Shown: piece after piece, positions 63,314 through 64,000 of the stretch
How positions within the stretch are numbered: position 1 is the first letter of the stretch
How the letters are laid out: the number at the start of each line of letters is the position of its first letter
Position numbers and translations under genes: made by a program
Notes under the pieces: model-generated
What the model was told of the DNA's origin: nothing
The model's input: the letters and a program-made list of their open reading frames with translations, nothing else
Database searches by the model: none
Assembly (NCBI RefSeq): GCF_050410795.1
Contig: NZ_CP191258.1
Span: 2,108,001-2,172,000 of the forward strand
DNA: 64,000 bases
Direction of reading: 5' to 3'
Origin: Fontivita pretiosa
GTDB taxonomy: Bacteria; Planctomycetota; Phycisphaerae; Tepidisphaerales; Tepidisphaeraceae

Positions 63314-63880
63314 TCAACGTCGCCGTCGCCTGCATCGCATCAACAGCACGGATGAACTCATTGCCAGCGCCGCCATCGCGCCGGGCTCGGGCAGGGTGGC
63401 GCGCACCGCCCCGCCGGGAAAGCCGCCCGTCCCGCTGCTGTGCAGGTTGAGATAGTACATGGTCGGATTGGCCAGAACCTGGTCGATCTTGGCGCTGAGG
63501 TTGGCGTCGTTGGCAACGGTGACCTGCCCGATCTGCGTGCCGTTGGGTACAACCGTGGAGCTGAGCGGCAGGCCGATCAGCACGCCGACGTTCTGGGTGG
63601 GCGTGGCCGGACCGTGAATGTGGAACCCCGAAATCGCCGTTCCGCTGATGTTGCTGTAGGTGAAGTTGTAATCAACGGTGTCAGCCACGGGGTTCAGTGC
63701 CAGGGTTCCGGTTGCGACGCCGTCCGGGTCTCCGGCCCCGAGATTGCCTGCTCCGTCCGGTTCGTTGGCGCCCAGCAACGTGAGGTTGAAGGTCACCGTC
63801 TGCGCCGACGCTGCTGCAACCCAACCCAGCAGCCAGACCACCGCGACGCCCGCCAGCAGCCGAGAAGTGCATTTTCGCAT
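63314..63880 (-). CDS. CHRD-domain PEP-CTERM protein
   Basis: 188 residues. GGAGGG lies 8 bases before ATG 63880. Signal peptide GVAVVWLLGWVAAASAQ. The CHRD domain is recognisable by FNLTLLGANEPDG, GTAISGFHIHGPATPTQNVG and YYLNLHSSGTGGFPGGAVRA. The C-terminus is LPEPGAMAALA, hydrophobic, then RCRRRRR: a PEP-CTERM-type sorting signal. A small secreted protein; the function of CHRD domains in bacteria is unknown. Confidence 0.9.
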   Translation of the reverse strand: MRKCTSRLLAGVAVVWLLGWVAAASAQTVTFNLTLLGANEPDGAGNLGAGDPDGVATGTLALNPVADTVDYNFTYSNISGTAISGFHIHGPATPTQNVGVLIGLPLSSTVVPNGTQIGQVTVANDANLSAKIDQVLANPTMYYLNLHSSGTGGFPGGAVRATLPEPGAMAALAMSSSVLLMRCRRRRR

Positions 63881-64000
63881 CGATTGGACCCTCCAGCATT
63901 CCACGCCCCCTGAATTCCCGACCAGAAGACACTGCGACACAACCCGGTATCGCGTCAAAAGCCGCAAACCCGCGGCTCTGCCAGGATATTCCCGCTCAAG

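Overview
The window is a GC-rich chromosomal segment of a planctomycete, most likely class Phycisphaerae. The clues are three PEP-CTERM-tailed exported proteins, a dockerin-like tail, two large secreted proteins with LEPR-XLL-type N-terminal motifs, a prepilin-type protein with an H-DG tail motif, an NPCBM-domain protein, and many small exported proteins with Ala/Pro/Thr/Gln-rich ends. There is no tRNA, rRNA or CRISPR array that I can see. Housekeeping genes (rsmG, gatB, rpsD, trmB, moeA, pgeF, a transketolase) are scattered among surface-protein genes.

Layout. 1-4.4 kb: end of a PEP-CTERM/dockerin protein, a convergent MFS transporter, a small exported protein with a strong terminator. 4.4-15.4 kb: rsmG divergent from an FkbM methyltransferase, then a beta-helix/FN3/triple-NPCBM surface protein, a small exported protein, and a subtilisin/sedolisin-like secreted peptidase coupled to a DUF1801 gene, divergent from an amidohydrolase. 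15.4-24.7 kb: DUF971, gatB, a CNNM-type membrane protein, a Spy-like/deiodinase-like fusion, an esterase, PilZ, YceI and small proteins. 24.9-32.7 kb: a membrane protein, then a signalling cluster on the minus strand (HTH-REC regulator, a four-helix-bundle cassette, HDOD-histidine kinase, REC-GAF) divergent from a short sigma-70 factor, followed by rpsD. 33-40.5 kb: a PEP-CTERM repeat protein, membrane and lipoproteins, ribulokinase, Cu/Zn superoxide dismutase. 40.5-47.6 kb: a tolC-cusB-cusA heavy-metal efflux operon. 47.7-51.7 kb: FRG protein, trmB, DUF1579 protein, moeA. 51.8-58.3 kb: a long minus-strand run with HEAT lipoprotein, anti-sigma kinase, STAS, mlaE, a decayed GxxExxY gene, mlaF, mlaD, transketolase and moeA. 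58.5-64 kb: prepilin-like protein, a broken glycosyltransferase/TPR gene, pgeF, an S9 peptidase homologue and a CHRD PEP-CTERM protein.

The most interesting signal is a family of TAG-anchored 7-bp repeat arrays placed as inverted repeats exactly between genes of operons. One copy (30059-30502) is a compact cassette: two 31-bp inverted arms of four heptads each enclose a gene for a 120-aa S23-type four-helix-bundle protein. One arm supplies the stop codon of the upstream gene and the other abuts the start codon of the downstream gene. Two further spacers, in the mla-like operon (54970-55045, 56898-56967), carry related heptads in inverted orientation without the gene, which suggests an autonomous element with non-autonomous relatives. 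A second dispersed repeat family (REP-like GC-rich palindromes) sits at several gene ends, and one copy now encodes the N-terminus of a lipoprotein. Several enzyme homologues have lost canonical catalytic residues (deiodinase-like Sec/Cys to Ser, S9 peptidase Ser to Gly, S8-like peptidase without the usual His motif).
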